Below, piece after piece: positions 40,745 to 50,026 of a stretch of DNA of 64,000 nucleotides; the stretch's first letter is position 1, and every line of letters starts with the position of its first letter. The translations under genes and the position numbers were made by a program. A model generated the notes under the pieces. The model had not been told where the DNA came from, did not search any database, and saw nothing but the letters and a program-made list of their open reading frames with translations. The DNA is from Isochrysis galbana (lineage: Eukaryota; Haptophyta; Isochrysidales; Isochrysidaceae). Where the stretch lies: the NCBI GenBank assembly GCA_018136815.1, contig CM030940.1:753418-817417 (forward strand), written 5' to 3'.

Positions 40745-41036
40745 CGGAAAGTGGAAGAGGAAGACCGGAGGACCTCTCCTTGCCTCCGCTCGCGCCTCCG
40801 GGGGGGGGGGAGGGAGGCGAGAAGGGGGCGGGAGGGGGCGGCGAGAAGGGGGGCAGAGGCGGGGGGGCGGGGGGGGGGCGGGGGGCGGGGGGGCGCGTAT
40901 TATATTAGAGGGGAGGAGAGTAGGAGTCTTCCGGGGAGAGGTCGACGGACCGACCAACCCACCCACCCACGGGTAGAGCTCTAGAGTACATGCCTTACAA
41001 CTAGTACTCTAGACTCATCTAGACTCTATGGGCTCA
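40745..41036. other. 5' flank of the UBA gene, G-rich
   Basis: 40,800-40,900 is G-rich with runs of up to nine or ten G on the plus strand (C-rich in the gene's sense), capable of G-quadruplex formation. Otherwise featureless up to the MULE-type element. Confidence 0.6.
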
Positions 41037-41825
41037 CCCAGGAGTTGGGGTTGACGTAAGTTTTGTAAAATTTTTTGTCAAATTTGGGTGGTCAATCGAA
41101 ATCGAAATTTTTGACCAAAATTTGGGGCCTTTCACTTGGCACTTGGAAAGAAACAAAACTTGGGGGGCCGCGCGGAGCGCGGCGCGAGGGGCGAGCGATG
41201 GTCCATGGTCCGCCGTCGCCGCATCTTCATGGAGGAGGAGGAGGAGGAGGAGGAGGAGGAGGAGGCGGAGGCGGAGGAGGAGACCTCGACGGCGCCGCGC
41301 CCAGTGCCCAGTGCCGCCGCAGGCTCCTCGCGTCCTTGCGTCTCGCGTCGCCATTCATCCACTCGGAAGCGAGCGCGGCGAGAGACGATCGTCGGATTTG
41401 GTGGAGGACGAGGACGAGGACGATGAGGAGGACGATGAGGAGGAAGAGGAAGAGGAGGAGGAGGATCTATTGGAAGAGGCATTGGAAGATGCGACACGCG
41501 AGGAGAGAGAGAGGCGCAGCAGGCTGAGCCTGCAGCAGGGCGCCGGCTCACGCCCCCGCCTCGTCCCCCAGCTCACGACCCATAACATACATATAACATA
41601 TCTTTCCTCCTTGGCCAGAAGGTATGACACGACGTGGTCCACGACGCAGTCAACGTCGAAGGTGCGAGGGCGAGGGAGAGTGTTATAGGGTTATATTAGG
41701 ACAACATATTTGAAAGAGTCAAAATTTTGATCAAAATTTAGGTGCCCAACCCTCAAATTTTGACAACAAACAACAAAATTTGGGCCCTTACAAAACAAAA
41801 CTTACGTCAAAGCCAACCCAGGAGT
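41037..41825. mobile_element. MULE-type element with 9-bp target duplication and passenger
   Basis: CCCAGGAGT is present at 41,037-41,045 and 41,817-41,825. The 771 bases between have A/T-rich inverted ends sharing TTGACGTAAGTTTTGT (left 41,051; right, reversed, from 41,806) and further matching AAATTTTG/CAAAATTT blocks for about 90 bases. The middle (41,160-41,690) is GC-rich, with a (GGA)n run at 41,233-41,285 and a frame encoding an Asp/Glu-rich segment. No transposase is present. A 9-bp duplication and long A/T-rich ends fit Mutator-like elements, and the GC-rich passenger looks like captured host sequence (Pack-MULE-like). Confidence 0.75.
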
Positions 41826-42035
41826 ACAGCATGTCGCAATATCACAATCTCCAGAGGAGGAGTGGACCCACCAACCCACACACCCACACACATAGGAGTA
41901 CATGTACTCTCGACTACTTTCTACTTTATACCTATACCTTATATGTGCTCTACTCCCGTACGATATATATCTATTTCTAGAGTCTAGAGTCTAGAGTCTA
42001 GAGCTCTAGCTCTAGAGACTACCGCTTCATGGACA
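41826..42035. other. short gap with CTAGAG palindrome cluster
   Basis: TCTAGAG is repeated about five times at 41,978-42,018, similar to 11,505-11,590. A TATATATAT motif lies at about 41,963. No gene. Confidence 0.5.
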
Positions 42036-42039
42036 AGCC

Positions 42040-43796
42040 CCATTTATTAAAAAAAAATCTTCTTAAAAAACCCCGCTACGTGTGCGGCGTGAGGCAGTGT
42101 GCTTGTGTACCTCCCTACTACCCAACCTTAACCCCTAACAACCCCCTCCCCCTTCCCCAGTTCCCTCGTTAGCGGAGAAGCTGGTTCCGGGGAGGCCGCG
42201 CGCGCTGCTTCGGCCAGGAGTTGGAGAGAAGGGGGCGGGAGACTGTGGCTCGTCCTTTGCTTTCGGTGTTAGCTTTGGTTATTCTCCCTTAAATAATTTA
42301 GATTCCTTTTTTGGTAACTGCTGTGATTCCTACCCAGAGATTTAGCTGCTTTAGGTGATGTGTCGTAGGTCTAGCCCCCTTGCCGCTTGCAAGAGGTCCT
42401 CCGACGTTCCTATGTTGAAATCCTTGTCCACCGTGTACAGCGGGCTTATCATTCTCTTAATGTGTTTGTTGCTCGGGGCGTGTAACCTTCTTGCGTAGAT
42501 ATGAGATAGCCCAGGGCTTATCGTATCCTTTGCACCCGCCCGGGGCGCCGTGTATGGCAATGTCGCCGTCCGGTGTTACGCATTCCACCGATGAGCGGAC
42601 CGCGTAGTCCAAGTTGAAGTTTTCCCCGTCATCGAGGGTCACGTGGAAGGTTCGGGGAAAGCGATGGCCCAGGGCGGTGGTGTCTGTGTATACGTAGAAG
42701 TGCCAAATTGGACGTTTACCGGCTTCTACCTTAGTGATCCCTTCGAGCGTGGTCTTGACTCGCTGTTGATTGCCCCTAAGGACATGGAAGCCTTCACGCT
42801 CCAATGCACTAGCCAGATGCCGAGTTTTAGTTTTGTATGCCTTAATCGGATCGAATATGCGAAACACGATGTAGGTGGCGACCTCTTTGAGAGAGGACCT
42901 GATAGCGCTAGATTTGCGGGGAGCTGAGTCGGCTATCGTGCCATAGGTGACTCCAAACTCATGCGGGACTCCCGAGAGTACCGTTTGAAGTTTGTCGCCA
43001 TAAGCGGCCTTGAATTGGTCGTGAGCATCGTCGTCGACGTAGAAAATCCATGGGCCCTTTCGGCCCTTGTCCATCCCATCTGGCGTGGCATCTAGGCCCT
43101 CTAGCCTAGAGAGAAGAAACTTCATGAACGTGGCTACATCCTCACTTTTAATGTCCTTTTTGTCTTCAGCTAGTTGCGCTAGCTGAATGAAAAAGGGTGT
43201 GTCTTCGGGTTCCTCTTCTTCATCCATTGGAGGGGGAGCGAGTTGGGTGGTGTTGGTGGGAGTCCCTTTGGGATCCGACTGTGGGTCGGCCCGCTTGCGC
43301 GACAGCTGTTGCGGTTGTTGTTGGGCTGGCTGCTTCAGAGCTTGTTGGGCTGGCTCCTTCAGTTTGTTCCCATGCGTGGCTTCTGCATACGACTTGGGCG
43401 CATGGGTTGTTTGTTGGTTGGTGGGAGCAAAAGCTCCAAGGATTGATTGTTGTGTCAAGTGCCCGCCCCCAGGGGTGCACTGCTGGTAGGAGTTACCACC
43501 ATGGGGGTGGCAGCATTGCTGCCACCCACCATGGGGAGTCCTTGATTGGGTGGCGAGACGGTGGAGCTGGGCGGCTGAGCCAGTTGCTGGCTCTGTTGCT
43601 CTGCAGGGAACAGGGCACGGCCTGTTCCCTGCTTCTGGGGCTGGTGAGGAGGCGAGGGTGGCGGAGCCATGTCGACGTCGGTGTCTGGTGGGGCAGAGGC
43701 CTGCGAGCGCTTTGGCTCCGGCGGTTTGGGGCGGCCCCGTTGGGGCGTCGTGGCGGCGGGGGGCTGGGAGAGGGGAGCGGTCGGCGCGCGCTCCAT
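42040..43796 (-). mobile_element. deleted non-LTR retrotransposon, ORF1 plus 3' tail
   Basis: On the minus strand the element starts with Met-Glu-Arg-Ala at 43,796, in a Pro/Gln-rich frame that runs to about 43,460. There a one-base frame change (G/C run) leads into the conserved core that ends at 42,457. The core shows GPWIFYVDDDAHDQFKAAYG, LEREGFHVLRGNQQRV, HFYVYT, FPRTFHVTLDDGENFNLDYA and a GGCKGYDK end, and aligns block by block with the ORF at 50,027-51,907. The endonuclease and reverse transcriptase are missing. Next comes the 3' region shared with 8,240-8,795, ending in the terminal signature at 42,085-42,045. It is therefore an internally deleted copy carrying both ends. Confidence 0.75.
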
Positions 43797-43837
43797 CGCT
43801 AAAACTATAACAATAGTTTTTTGCAAGCCCCATTTAT

Positions 43838-45045
43838 TAGCCCGGTCACTCACTATGGGGATGCGGAGGGCACCAGCTGCAATGGGTAAATGAAGGGCTA
43901 AATACTAAATAAAAATAAGCTCCCTGTCCCTGTGGATTCCGGTATAGGATGGATCGGCAAAAAAATAAGGCGTGGAATTACCCCCCAAGGCCCCTATCTA
44001 GATTCAAGTGAATAGCGCAAAATTCTATCTAGCTAGATATAGATATTGGCCCCAGCCATCTAGCTAGATATAGATACTCCATTTTTCGGCCTAGGCGGAA
44101 GAATGGGCTCAAAATCTCGCCGGAGCGCACATACGCGCGTCTGGCGAGGCCACACCACACACCACCGGGAGCTGATGTTATATTCGCCCGGTGGGTGGAG
44201 GCCTTGACAGGCGGCGCAGGTACTCTGCAGGCGCTTCCGCAGGCGAGGAGCACCGCCACGAGGTCGCTGCTGGCAAGGGCGGCGCGCTACGCCAAGGCGC
44301 AGGCAAAGGTCTTGTATCACTCGGAATACAAGGCGCGCAGGGCGCTCGCACGCGGAAATGACCCAGAGGTGGTCGCCCAGAAAAAGGCGGCGGAGCTGGC
44401 GAGGCTCTGGCAAGACTGCCCTAGGCAAGTTTCATGATGACTTGAAAGCATCTCAGTGTCAGAGTGAGAGTGATGAAACACTGGAGCATGCGCTTTTGGC
44501 CGCAGTCAACTATGATTGATTGTGTGAGTAAGATTAGTGAGGAGCCCCTATGTAATCGTGATCGTGATCGTCTCACAGTCCACTGACCGCCGGTGCCTGT
44601 TGTCAGCTGTAAGCCCGTCCGTCCGCGCTCGACTATAAATAAGCAGCTAAAGAGGCCCACTGCCCGCTGCCCGCTATTCACTAGATATCTAGATATTGGC
44701 GATTGCCATCTAGCTAGATATAGATAGTGCCCGGCTCTATCTAACTAGATATAGATAGTGAAAATCGGGGATGGATAACTAGATAGCTAGATATCTGGCT
44801 ATCTAGTTCCACGCCTTACAAAAAAATTGGGGGTTCCCAGGCGCGACAGGCGAAATTTTCGAAAATCACCGAATTTCAGGCCTTTGTTTGAAGACGGTGC
44901 GCGAAAAAAAGTCGGGCCCCCCTCCCCCTCCTTTTTTTTTTCAGTGAGGCCCTTCATGCGAGAGGCGAGAGCGAGAGGCACAAACACAAACATCGAATGA
45001 CGAGGAATTTTTGTGACACCGACTCACTGGGTCCACAAGCGGTAG
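43838..45045 (+). repeat. dispersed repeat C, copy split by a hAT element
   Basis: The left part 43,838-43,965 and right part 44,819-45,045 are collinear with 37,436-37,725, with short extra blocks on the right (C/T-rich 44,908-44,943). The split lies exactly at the A-run that forms the 8-bp target duplication of the inserted element. Confidence 0.85.
43966..44818. mobile_element. non-autonomous hAT element, 853 bp, 8-bp target duplication
   Basis: The termini are TAAGGCGTGGAATTA at the left and, reversed, TAAGGCGTGGAACTA at the right. They fit the hAT terminal pattern (YARNG) and are flanked by the direct repeat CAAAAAAA (43,958-43,965 and 44,819-44,826). Both subterminal zones carry several copies of (C)TAGCTAGATATAGATA. 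The middle (44,195-44,437) is open for 80 codons (ARAARYAKAQAKVLYHSEYK...) with host-like composition and may be captured coding sequence. No transposase. The copy of repeat C at 37,436 represents the empty site. Confidence 0.85.
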
Positions 45046-45796
45046 AAGGGGCGCAACGAAGACTACAGATCTGTACCACAGACTACCGGTGCAGCTTTAA
45101 AGACAACGACTTCACATTGTTATAACTAGGTCAAATTTTAGCACCCTAACCCTAATCTCTAATCTGTAATCTGTGTATTTTTTGCTCTCAGGCAGCTAAT
45201 AATATGATCACTATCTGAAAGGCCCCTAGCATGAAGACTAAAAATTCGAACACGAAAGGCGATTTTTTGTATACGAACAATGAAGACAACAGAAGATGAC
45301 GTTGAACGGCCCGCGGCCCTTTGTTTGGCCGCGCTCGTGCGCATTGCACATTGTGCAGTGTGCAGCGTTGGCGTTGGGTTGTGGGCTCTGGGGGCCATGG
45401 GAAGAGTGCGGGCTTATCCACGAAGCGGGCGCACCCACGAAGCGGCAGCCTCTAGAGTACTCTAGAGCTAGACTAGTAGTAGCTAGAGGAGATGTGGAGG
45501 AGTGCACACGTGCACACAAGGACACAAGACGCGGACGAGGGTGGGCCCCCTTCCGGTATCTTTTGTTCCGGATCTCACCCCCTCCGGTATCGATATCCCC
45601 CGCGCGCTTGCCGCCCTCCACTCAAACCGTCAGGCGGAGGACCGCCCGCCCGGCGGCTCGCTCATAGTCCTCCCCCTCTCCCTCCGCCTCTGCCTCCCCT
45701 TCCCCCTCTTCCCCTCCTTCTCCCTCGCTCCCTCCCTCTATTCCCCCTCCCCCCCCTCCCTTCTCGCTTGCTCGCTTACCCCGCTGGCTGCGCGCG
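45046..45796. other. 5' flank of SPC24
   Basis: No gene. 45,455-45,480 has CTAGAG palindromes and 45,660-45,775 is a pyrimidine-rich tract reaching to about 20 bases before the SPC24 start. Promoter elements other than that tract were not recognised. Confidence 0.5.
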
Positions 45797-46775
45797 ATGG
45801 CGAGCACAGTGGACAAGTACTCCGAGGCGGAGGGCGTCGTTGAGACCGTGATCAAAATCTTCTCCGAGAGGGCTGACCCGAACACCGCGCGCGAGGCGGG
45901 GCGCGACATCGCCGACCTCAAGCGAAGGGTGACCGAGCGCCACCAAGAGATGATCAAAAGCATTCGAGGTGAGCGCAGGGCACATGTTAGGTTAGATGAG
46001 GCGCGTACGCGCACGCCCCCTCCTCACAGCGCGCGCCATCAACCGCTGCCTTCCTTTCCCTTGATGCCCACAGAGCTCAGTGGCCAGGCGGACCGTGCGC
46101 GGCGGCAGCTTAATGAGCGTCGTCAGGCCAGTGATGGATCGTCTGCAAAGGAGGAGATGCTGACGACAAAGTCACGATTGGATCAGTCCATCACACGAAT
46201 GAGGCAGGAGAACATCTCGCTCCAACAGAATATTGGTGCGTTCCACCCGACTTCTCCAACCCGCACACACATGTGGGTGGGGCGGACTTGCCAAGCGCAC
46301 GCTTGCGGTAGCGCAGAGTGTCGTCTCCATACGCGGATGACCGTTCGTGTCGCCTCCCTTTGCTATAGGGGCGGCGGAGACACGAGTGTCAGAGCTCTCC
46401 GCGCGAGAGCAAACCGTGCGGCAGCAGGAAGCGGTTGAAGTGCCGCGTGCAAGGTGTGGAGCATTAGACTTTTGCCAATCACGTTGCTCCTGATACCCCA
46501 CTCGCCCGAATCCGCCGCGTCCCCCGCCGCCAAGTTTGCATGCTCGGGCCCAGAAAGGATCTGAGCCCGCTGAATGCTTGTCCCATCCGTGCAGGCATAC
46601 CATCTCCCTGTACGCAAACATCTCATCCATCAGATGGGATTTCAACTCACCGCTTGTCAAGGGGTTTGTGACATCGGCTGAGGGGGCAGGCATCAAAGCG
46701 TTCGAGATGGATCCAGTCCAGACGTCCAGTTTTGAAATGACCAATCGGCTATGGGATCTCATAGACAGCAAATAG
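45797..46775 (+). CDS. SPC24: kinetochore protein SPC24
   Basis: Four exons: 45797-45968, 46074-46235, 46369-46453 and 46595-46775. All introns are GT-AG and phases agree, giving 199 residues. Residues 1-145 are coiled-coil-like (RERHQEMIKS-type heptads, QADRARRQLNERRQ, RLDQSITRMRQENISLQQNI). The C-terminal about 60 residues form the globular head: SLYANISSIRWDF, VKGFVTSAEGAGIKAFEMDP, then SFEMTNRLWDLID-SK. This matches the plant-type SPC24 pattern of a strand, a Lys/Glu-Phe-Asp segment and a terminal helix with Trp. SPC24 pairs with SPC25 and joins the NDC80 complex to the inner kinetochore during chromosome segregation. The length is normal. The assignment rests mainly on the head domain. 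Confidence 0.78.
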
Positions 46776-47880
46776 ACACTGGGCTCGACCTTGACCCCTA
46801 CGCCCTACCACGGCGTGGCTTAGTTGCGCACACATACGGCAAAAGGGTTGTGATCCCCGATGGCAGCCTCTCCATTGTAGAAAGACCCATGTTGTGGAGG
46901 GACAACATTCCGCGACGGATCGCGGCGAAAGATGAGATATTTAATAGTTTTTCGATGACGACTCCTATGAGCGCTAGACAACGGACGCAATCGAGTTTCT
47001 CGGCATCTAGCTCCGGCATGAGGTCCCATATCACACCGGCGTCTTCCGACGTATGACATCAATGTGCGTGCGTGCGACAGGGGTGGGGTTAGGGAGGGCA
47101 CAATGGCAGACTTGGCCAACATCAAATCGGCACTACCTCTCGATTTTAGGGTGTCTCCTTGTCCTGACTGCGAATGTGGTTGGAACTGGGGCGGTGGGCC
47201 TGAGAGATGAATGCAAGATGGCTCTGAATGAACAGGGCGGGGCAGCAGGAACACTGCGACAAGGAGAGGGAGCGGCCACTCGGGAGGGTACCGTGCGGGA
47301 TGGCGCGGAAGGCTAGCACGGGCAGGTGGAGAGGACTCTGACTCGGAGCGCAGGGTCGCTCAGGAGGCAACCACAGAGGAGCCAGGGAACATGAGAATGA
47401 AATAGTAGTATGTATGAAAACTCTTAAATCTTCTAAAATTCTTGCCTCTCGCGCGGCCTTAGGACTCCCTGTAGTAGCGTAGTAGCCACGCCCACACCCT
47501 TTCTTTCCACCCTGTCGCATGCTCGCGAATCGACACTCGTTAGGCTTCTCTTCGTCTTCGTCGTTCGGTATTATCGTTATAATTCTCTCGTTCTCATTCT
47601 CGGTCAAAAGCTTCGCTTGGATGCATGGGATCTTGGGTTGTGGAGCGCCCTCTCTCTTTCTCTTGAAGAGAGGGGAAGTTTTCTCACCTTTCTTCCTCCC
47701 AGGCGCGACGAGGGGGCAGAGAAGGTTCCCCGAGGGGTTCCTCCTCTGCGGTCGAGGACGTGAGCTTCGATTTCGTGCTTGTCGAGTCGAGCGGAGCCGG
47801 AGGGCTCTGAGCCACTCCGTCGCGAGCGGCACCGGCGGTTAGCGCGGCGCTTTGGCCCTCCTCCCCGCCTGGAGTCGGGT
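46776..47880. other. intergenic after SPC24
   Basis: An 85-codon plus-strand stretch at 46,790-47,056 (LPRRGLVAHTYGKRVVIPDG...) looks weakly protein-like but has no start, splice context or family. A minus-strand retroelement 3' signature lies at 47,460-47,412 (GGCCGCGCGAGAGGCAAGAATTTTAGAAG). Nothing else recognised. Confidence 0.35.
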
Positions 47881-47900
47881 GAATGAAATTCTGGATGGGC

Positions 47901-49680
47901 CCCATCCGGATGGATCGTCGAAAACGGGCGCGCAGCGCGTCCGGCATCAGTTCGAAGTTGGGCTCTCCGGGCCTCCCTCGGAGACGTCAAACGTCGAATG
48001 GGCTCCACGGATGGCAGATTTCAACGAGATTTCGGCGCGCGCCCCGCCCGATTGGCGTGACTGTGTGGGTGGCCCCTGTGTATTTGGTGTCTGGCGGGGC
48101 CCCCCATCCGGATGGATCGTCGAAAACGGGCGCGCAGCGCGTCCGGCATCGGTTCGAAGTTGGGCTCTCCGGGCCTCCCTCGGCGACGGCTCAAAGTTCA
48201 ATGGGCTCGGCGGATGGGTGATTTCGACGACGAGGGTTCGGCGCGCGGTAGGGCCTGGTAAGAGTTTCGCGAAACTTTTTGCGAAATTTGGGGAACGTCT
48301 CAGCGCGAAGAAATTTCGAGAAATTTGGGGGAGGGAAACCGTGAAAAAAGTAACTTTCACAAAACTTGTGCGAAAATTCGCTAGTATGAAAGCCAAAAAG
48401 TAACTCTAATTCTAATTGCCACCTATCGTTGCGGGCTCACGGCCCGGTGGCGCATGGCGCGTGGCGCGGCTAGGCACGCGCCCGCACGCCCCAAGAAAAC
48501 AAGGCGAATCTCACGTGTTTTTGCTCCTTAATCAAATACATGCCACTTTTATGTCTTTCTCGATGCAAAGTGAGAAGAAAGATCGAAGATCATCTAGATC
48601 TAGCATAAACGAGGGTGCGGCGACGGCGCGCGGCGCGGCCGGACGACACCCCGCCTTGCTCCTTGCAGCCGCGGACGCGTCATGACGCGGAAGCGGAGGC
48701 GAGGTGAGGTGTGCGCGCGCACTGACGGCACACGTCTCGCACACACAAACTTGCAACAGCAAGAGCTGCCAATACATTTGGCAGCAGCAGCAGCGCAAGG
48801 TTTCAATGTCGACCGCGCGGACGGACGTCAAGGAGTTCAACAACCATGTGCTGCTTAATTGGATTGGTGGGCCTGCAACCGCTCTAACTTAGATTCCCAA
48901 TCGGGTATCGGCAGACGGCAGCTCGCATCACTTTTCCTTTGACACCTTCTTCTCTTCTTCTGCTTCGTGTGAGCGCGTTTTCTCGTTGTTGTTGTTGAAT
49001 GTAATGTAAGTGTGTGTTTGGGCATCTTCAGAGCACGAGCCCTGCTGGTCAAGTGCAAGCTGGGCTCATGTTGCGATACAATGAGCGTAAGGTTTGAGGT
49101 TTGTTTGGTTGATGACTGAGGTTGAGGTCATTGCTCTAATGCTAATGCTGCTAGATGTAGGAGTAGGAAGTAGCTGTAGCTGGCTAAGAACGCAGAGTCA
49201 TCATCATCATCATCATCATCATCATTCATCATTATAATTAGTAGTAGTATGTAATTTTAATCAGAATACGCAATAGTTAGGCAGTATGTATGTAGTATGT
49301 ATCGTCGAACCTTTTCGTCATTTACGGTTTATTTTTATATGGATAGGGATAGATGATAGACTGAGCTGCTATTGATTGATGTTTATTGATGTGGTTTTTT
49401 TCACCGCGCAGCGCGCGATGCTGAAAATACAAGAAATTTTTTCGAAACTTTGGGGAAATTTGGGGGCTCGCCGTAGGATTTTTGAAAAACTTTTGCGAGA
49501 AATTTGGGGAGGGATTTCGCAAAACTCTTACCAGGCCCTAGCGCGCGGCCTGCCCGATTGGCGTGACTATCCGGTTGGATCCTGTGTGTTTGGTGTCTGG
49601 CGGGGTCCCCCATCCGGATGGATCGTCGAAAACGGGCGCGCAGCGCGCCCGGCATCGGTTCGAAGTTGGGCTTTTTAAGC
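47901..49680 (+). repeat. three tandem units of about 205 bp, split by a hAT element
   Basis: The mark CCCATCCGGATGGATCGTCG recurs at 47,901, 48,103 and 49,609 (as CCCATCCGGATGG). Each unit contains ACGGGCGCGCAGCGCG.CCGGCATC.GTTCGAAGTTGGGC and GCCCGATTGGCGTGACT. The spacing is 202 bases between units 1 and 2, and about 206 between 2 and 3 once the 1,300 bases of the inserted element and its duplication are removed. The unit has no intact ORF. Confidence 0.85.
48249..49540. mobile_element. non-autonomous hAT element, 1,292 bp, 8-bp target duplication
   Basis: Termini: TAGGGCCTGGTAAGAGTTTC at 48,249 and its inverted partner (reversed TAGGGCCTGGTAAGAGTTTT) ending at 49,540. Both are followed by inverted A/T blocks with GCGAAA...AATTTGGGG. 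GCGCGCGG flanks at 48,241-48,248 and 49,541-49,548. The TAGGG start and 8-bp duplication fit hAT. The interior has GC-rich sequence, an ATC trinucleotide run at about 49,199-49,224 and no transposase. It sits inside a tandem repeat unit. Confidence 0.85.
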
Positions 49681-50026
49681 TTTTGCGATTGTTGCGTCTT
49701 TTGTCAGTTTTTGATTACGTTTTGTTGTGGGGGCCCAAGGGGGGGGTCCGGGTCCTAATGGGCCCCGGATATGTGCTAGTTGGGTGTATTGGGAACTTTC
49801 TCCCGAAAAAAATCCTCAAATTTCCTCAATTCTGAGATGGCCAGGCGCCTCGGAAATAGGTTTAATTTGCTATCTTCCCTGCGTTTCTTTATCTACTTTA
49901 GTGATTGCAATCAGGTTTAATTAGTGATCTCGTTGTATCTCTCCCTTATTAGGCACACCGCACTTCTCTCGTCTTATTCGGTAAGTCTTTTGGAATCCTG
50001 TGCGGCAGGATTGCCCCTCGTTTCCG
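49681..50026. repeat. partial hAT-like repeat segment, minus orientation
   Basis: 49,735-49,845 matches the inner part of the family seen at 20,080-20,256 (GGGTCC.GGTCCTAATGGGCCCCGGATATGTGC, TATTGGGAACTTTC, CCTCAAATTTCCTCAATTCTGAGATGG) but lacks the terminal 20 bases. The rest is non-coding. Confidence 0.6.

Noticed and set aside
40361-40984. Plus-strand Arg/Leu-rich ORFs
   Set aside because: Shadow of UBA exon 1 and the G-rich flank.
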